The notes under the pieces are model-generated. The model saw nothing but the letters and a program-made list of their open reading frames with translations, was not told where the DNA came from and ran no database searches. Below are positions 59,329 through 64,000 of a stretch of DNA of 64,000 nt, one piece after another. The stretch's first letter is position 1. Every line of letters starts with the position of its first letter. Source of the stretch: Prostheceraeus crozeri (taxonomy: Eukaryota; Platyhelminthes; Polycladida; Euryleptidae); NCBI GenBank assembly GCA_907163375.1, contig CAJQUW010002182.1, forward strand, positions 1 through 64,000, written 5' to 3'. The position numbers and the translations under genes are program-made.

Positions 59329-60391
59329 GTCAGACATTCACATGATTATTCTGCATGGGCTAGATATATTTCCTAGGTACCGTACGTACATAACAAGACA
59401 ATATTCCAGTGACATAAAGTTTCTTAATCGAATTCGCCCAATTAGTATTTAAGGAGCTATAGTGAGGACATAGTTACATAATAGGCCTAGTCCAACATAA
59501 TAAATGCAATGCATGCGTCAAACATTCACATAATTTACTCCGCAAGGACTCGATGGATTTCTACAGCTCAGCGTCTGAACTAACAAGCATGCAGATGAGT
59601 AACATAATGACATCAACCAAGTTTGCCCAATTTTTATTTGCAGCAACTTTCACTGATTTCTGTCAATATTTAGAAAAATATTGATCGATCAAATCGATAA
59701 TTATCGATTTTCTACTACAGGGTTCGATAAAAATCTCAAAAGTTGTGACTAAATTTAGCAGAAGAATACACAGTTTTCTATGTTTTGCCCAACGTTCACC
59801 CCCAATTTCGTAAGTGTGCTAAAATCACAAATTATTGATTTCCAATAATTATCGATTTTCAAGAATCAATGAAGTCGATTTTCTCGATATGGGCTCGATG
59901 AAAGATTTTCTATTTTCTTTTAAATAGCTTTTCTTGCTCTAATGTCTGCATAATTGCGCCCCAGTGTACCTCGCTGATCTGCTTGTTTGCATAGGTGAGT
60001 CATCGGAACGCTCACGCCCTCGTTCTTCTGCTTCTGATGCATTGAATGTACCCTGGACAAAATTGAAAACTTTCTGAAGTAGGAGCTTTTCAGTCTGTGG
60101 CCCGACAACTTGGAACACTTTGCCATCATCCGTCCATTCACAGAACTCTGTCCTGTGTTTTAAGAAGTTTTTAAAAGAATTGCTGATAACTGAGTGTACT
60201 CTTGCATGAAATTCCTAATGTGTCTTGCATGCTGTTTTTTTTACTTATTGTACGTTGGTCTTGAAGCTACTTTGCATATGCCCTCTTTTAAACAAATTCT
60301 TTATTCTTTCATTCATAAGACCATTTTTTTCAAAACAAATCATCCCCCATTTTTTCGAACTTTCGCGACCTTCCTGACCACCGTGCATGAG
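59329..60391. repeat. Right terminal inverted repeat of IDGG copy 3, with insert
   Basis: It matches the left TIR inversely from 59329 to 59942 and again from 60315 to 60391. The outermost part (CGAACTTTCGCGACCTTCCT) is well conserved. Confidence 0.85.
59943..60314 (-). repeat. 372-bp insert in the right TIR, origin unclear
   Basis: On the minus strand it holds an open frame of about 80 codons reading SNSFKNFLKHRTEFCEWTDD, then GKVFQVVGPQTEKLL and SARYTGAQLCRH before a stop at 59940. The SFKNFLK opening recalls the C-terminal end of some LINE proteins; the remainder is not recognised. A T-rich run lies at 60233. It is absent from the left TIR, so it is a later insertion. Confidence 0.5.
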
Positions 60392-61724
60392 CAGCTTCTC
60401 AGTACGTTAACCCGTTTTGGTATTGTATTAATAAGGATATTAATTATCTACTAATAAGGAGATTCTTGGTCAAATTCGGCAAGAATCATAAAAATCTTCA
60501 TAGGTCCACCTAAATTGGCGATTTGAATTTTGAATTGCTATCTATAATATGAATAATACGCATAATACGAAGATGAACAAGCTAAAGGAAATCGCAACTA
60601 TCACTACAGAAGGTTCATAAATGCAATTTTGGGCGATGCTTTAGGAACTGATAAGAGGGCTTCCCTTCCCACTTTGGAATCTCAATTGCTTCAGAGATAG
60701 CCCGATATCGATAAGGTAAAACATGAAAATTCAATGTCACGAAACAACAAGACGAGCAATCCCTTCTTCTCCTGAAGCCACAGAGTCTTGTTTTGATTGA
60801 TATGTCGGCATCGTTGGATAATCAAGAAGTTGAAATTGATGACTGAACACACCCTGTCCTTAGGCACTTTGAGAACGACTTCAGTGCACTTCACTGACCT
60901 TGATTTTATACCCCTAGGCTTCGGTTAGACCTCAAGTGCTGCCGCCGCTTTTTCTCAGTCTTTTCAGACTTCAGGATCACTTGCACTCTGTTCTGCGTAG
61001 GCATATGTCGTAGAATTAGAAAAAGTCAGCTAATTCAAGGAAGAGTCGCATCTCGTATATTATCATGAAATGGCGCACAGTGTCCATTGTTCTGTCCAAT
61101 TATTCAGTGAATTATTCTTCCACTGTAGGCCTGTCTAAAACCTAAAATAAAGATATAAAACAATGTTTGCAACTTTAAAGTTTTCGATAAGACTTAAGAT
61201 TGAATAAAAATATCTTTATCTTACTTTATTAATTTTGGCAATGATGTCACTCATATACTACTCATAAGTGAATTATCCGTGTTCTGTAATTTCGTACGGT
61301 GTTTTAGTTACGCCAAATACATTTTGTGATATTAGTAACGGAAAGAATCCTGATAACAATGTCACCATATATATGCCTGGTTGTGCAAATTGAGAGCCAA
61401 AATATCCGCCATTTTGAACTTTTCTAAATTTCCATAAAGGACAGAATTTTACGATTTTCCTGAGCTCAGATTCGAATTCCTCGTGCTTGTCCAGGTCAGA
61501 AAATGTATAGTTTTAGCATGGTCAATTTTTCTTGACTAAATTTTGTTTCCGACCCACCGTGTGCCACATAATAAATTATGAAAAATATCATCAATCACAT
61601 CACTTTGCACATCATTAGGTATTGAATTAAGAAGTCATCCAATGTTTCTAACAAAGACAAGTATTTTGTGGTGTGTGTTTCTGCAATTAACGCGCTTCTT
61701 GCAGTAAACGTGATGTGAAACTAA
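60392..61724. other. Non-coding stretch
   Basis: A 67-codon minus-strand frame at 60691-60894 has no known motif. No repeats were recognised. Confidence 0.3.
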
Positions 61725-62593
61725 CCTCTTGAGCCCCGATAACGTGCGGTGCATATCGTGCGGGCACTTAATTAAGGGTAAGGCCTCATGGCTAGCCACT
61801 CTTTTACCCTTTCAGGACAGCGGGACTCTGGTGTCCCGTCAAAATAATGCTTATTTTCAGTGTATTACGAATATTTTCTATGTTTTATTTATAATTCCTA
61901 TGGAAATTTTAGTTCTAAAGAATATTTTTCATCACCAGTATTTGTTTATTCACGTCGTTTAATATCTGGCGCTAACTTGAATAATCATCAATTTTTCGGT
62001 TTTGATGTTGGTCGGAAAAGGTGAACTGTGCAAGGTAAGTTATGAAGTTTACTGATGTTTAAATGGTTTTAACATTTAGTTTTAGGTTGCTTTTGAAACA
62101 TTATTATGGTTACACGTTCAATATCCTATCTAGAAAATTTTATATTTTGATTTTTTTCTTCCGGGACTCTGTTGTCCCTGTGGTCCATAAAGGAGCCCTC
62201 ACGTAGAAACAATTAACTTTTTCATTTCAATTAAAGCGATTCCCTTACGTCATATTGGATGTCAAACATCCAGTGTTTCTAAGCTAGCTGTGACAAGCTC
62301 CCGCAGTGCAGCTGGAGCTGCTAGTGTGGCCGCTCCGATTGAAACTCATACAAACATTTTCACAGCGCGGCTACAGCGCAGCTCAAAAGCTCATCAGGTT
62401 GCCTTACCCTAATTGTTTGATTAGCAGCTGACAACACTGCCCCAACTACCCGTGATTTGCGCTGCACGCATCACTGTATTATTCGCCTTGTTCAATGAAC
62501 ATCAGGGGAGTTGCCACTACAAGCGAATGACGTACACTGCACGTCATGAGTAGTTGGAGCAGTGTAGCTCATTTGACTTTTGGGCTCAAGAGG
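61725..62593. mobile_element. piggyBac-type non-autonomous element, CCTCTTGAGCCC family
   Basis: The left end is CTAA followed by CCTCTTGAGCCCC; the right end is the inverse GGGCTCAAGAGG followed by TTAA. The left flank looks like a TTAA with one change. Inside are GGGACTCTGGTGTCCC and a variant GGGACTCTGTTGTCCC (62163), the same style of hairpin found in the other piggyBac-type family here. No transposase is encoded. Confidence 0.65.
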
Positions 62594-63234
62594 TTAATTC
62601 AAGACTGTTCCACTAAAAGGGATGATATCAACGCTTCTGGAGAAGCAATGGATAGGCGCTTGTTCGAGAAGATAGCGCGGAACGACACTCATCCACTAAC
62701 AGCTCTTTTCAATTCTCGCACACCCTCACATCGAAACTGACTGACTTTGAAGAAGCCAATGGCGAGGACGAAATGACTCTTTCATTAGATTTTGTTAATA
62801 GCCTTACTGATTTCTTTTCAATGTATTCGGTCTGTGATTTTTGTGATTCATATTCTACTGCTTCCAAAAGTATGCCAATAAAGATAATTTATTGTTCTTG
62901 AGTGCAGTTAAGTGTTCGCTCATGTCGCATTATCAGCGCTGCATATGCTGTACAGTGTCGTTGATGATAGCATGAATATCCTTTTAATCAAATGTAGTGT
63001 CATCCACTTATGATTTCCAAAATGTGTTCGTAACTTTACAGCAGTTTGCAAGCATGCTATAGAACCGAAACATGGAAAGTTGAGAAACACATTCCCTTTA
63101 ATTTCTGCAGAACCTTTTAATAGAAGGAAAAACGAGCTTTCACTCAACGCTTCGGGTTCAGCGTTGACACCTTCTGTTAAAAGATCATGAAGTTTTAACA
63201 AAGCAACTAGCATTGCAAATGCGATGTTCAAATG
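62594..63234. other. Mostly non-coding stretch, possible LINE 3' fragment
   Basis: A plus-strand frame to 62740 ends EKIARNDTHPLTALFNSRTP and SHRN, loosely like the C-terminal end of LINE proteins, and is followed by ACTC-rich sequence with AATAAAG at 62880. The minus-strand frame at 62920-63231 shows no known motif. Evidence is weak. Confidence 0.25.
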
Positions 63235-63945
63235 CCAGTGGACCCCTTTTACAAATTCTTAGCTTACCTGCTTAAATCGATATCAAAAAAATAGGAGAGT
63301 AGATTTCAAGTAAAACAATGATGTTTGCGTGCAGCTGGTGAGTGTTTTCCATCCTTCCCAGCAAACACATGCGAAAATGTGGTGTTTTTGTCAGTCAATG
63401 GCACTTAGCTCAGTATCAGTGGCACTACGAGGTAGGTTTTACGATGTCTGCTGTTGCCATATAACCTTACATAGTTGATTTTAATTAAGTTGATTTATTC
63501 CATCCAGGAGAGCCCCTACATTTGTCCATGGTTCAAATTTATCCATGTACATCGGAAATGGGCCTAAAATGAGCCATATTTGCTGTACTTCTGTACTCCC
63601 AAATCAGCTGCGAAGATCTCAAACTCATCAATTACTAATGTGAAGGCTTGGTCAACAGTCTGTTTTTAGTGTTAAACCATGAATACAATGTTAGCTTTCA
63701 TTTTGAACATTGATTTATGCTGATTTGCTTATGTAGACCAACCAGTCATGCACGATCATGTCCGAAAACAAAATATTCACATTTTGCGATCTTTTAGCAC
63801 AACGCACTTGGACGAGCATGATGTAAACATTGAATAAATGAATTCCATTTATCATGCACCATCGTGGACATGCACAAAATCACTTTTCATCTGATACCAA
63901 ACGTTTTGTGATGTGAATTTCTACAGCCTCTGAGACCTGAAGGGA
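63235..63945 (+). mobile_element. piggyBac-type non-autonomous element, CCCTCAGAGA family, truncated copy
   Basis: It begins inside the terminal region at CCAGTGGACCCCTTTTACAA and runs collinear with 32860 onward (GTTTGCGTGCAGCTGG, ACACATGCGAAAATGTGGTG, CATTTTGAACATTGATT). It reaches the internal terminal-like motif CTGAGACCTGAAGGGAGG near 63930. The left end is missing. Confidence 0.7.
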
Positions 63946-64000
63946 GGATCTAATATTAGTCCGATTATCCGAATATTCGGAATTTCATTTTCGAATCACA

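Larger units (their letters stand above)
53231..60391 (-). mobile_element. IDGG-family DNA transposon, copy 3, long TIRs, invaded by other elements
   Basis: The left end reads CTCATGCACGGTGATCAGG and the right end is the inverse, CCTGACCACCGTGCATGAG. The inverted repeats span 53231-53911 and 59329-60391; the right one carries a 372-bp insert (59943-60314). They have accumulated many differences, so this copy is older than copy 2. The gene is on the minus strand, split by a piggyBac-type element; a Tc1 element lies upstream of it. Without the three inserts the transposon would be about 4.4 kb, close to copy 2. Both copies begin CTC with CACGG a few bases in. Confidence 0.8.

Noticed and set aside
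62920-63231. 103-codon minus-strand frame
   Set aside because: No recognisable motif; it borders a truncated repeat and is likely chance.

Overview
The window looks like AT-rich, intron-bearing animal DNA. It holds non-LTR retrotransposons, many families of cut-and-paste DNA transposons and short TIR elements, a tRNA-like SINE head, and one multi-pass receptor exon whose extracellular loop resembles opsins. Base composition and transposon mix suggest a marine invertebrate, but no species marker is visible, so this is inference. Almost nothing is host coding sequence. The supported host pieces are one rhodopsin-family receptor exon (14500-15162, minus) and a possible short orphan exon (37260-37352, minus). 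A THAP-like fragment (22971-23213) and a MADF-like fragment (48807-49001) could be host- or transposon-derived. The rest is a nest of mobile elements inserted into one another.

Layout. 1-8443: the first copy of a multi-kilobase repeat ('repeat A'), split by a TTAA-flanked piggyBac element (142-3215) and carrying a tandem array of 43-bp units (5578-7572). 8440-10160: a truncated copy of an unfamiliar transposase gene ('IDGG family', named after a conserved motif). 10550-14340: fold-back elements with a tRNA-like segment in one arm. 14500-15162: receptor exon. 15559-17071: a TIR element with a nested short element. 17890-22015: second copy of repeat A with different insertions. 24376-27365: a short TIR element interrupted by a CR1/L2/Rex1-type LINE. 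28460-32513: short TIR elements, a second LINE and a fold-back. 32843-34201: a long piggyBac-type non-autonomous element. 35482-36249 and 38221-39800: two hAT non-autonomous elements. 40340-41993: a Tc1/mariner-type element with an inverted duplicate of its own tail. 42085-47173: the best IDGG-family copy, with 327-bp TIRs, bracketed by a 559-bp direct duplication. 50930-52895: LINE 3' end abutting a short TIR element. 53231-60391: an older IDGG copy with ~680-bp TIRs, itself invaded by a piggyBac-type element, a Tc1 element and a 372-bp insert. 61725-63945: further piggyBac-type elements.

The most notable signal is the IDGG family: three diverged copies of one protein, two with long terminal inverted repeats. 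Its conserved residues (D in GIDGG, D in DLK, an HPC-x-W-C knuckle, E in SEQ-x-x-E-x-x-H) fit a DDE-type transposase, and I cannot assign it to a superfamily from memory. A second signal is that at least five internally unrelated short TIR families share the terminus CACTGTAAA(C/T)C next to TA, as if one unseen transposase mobilises them all.
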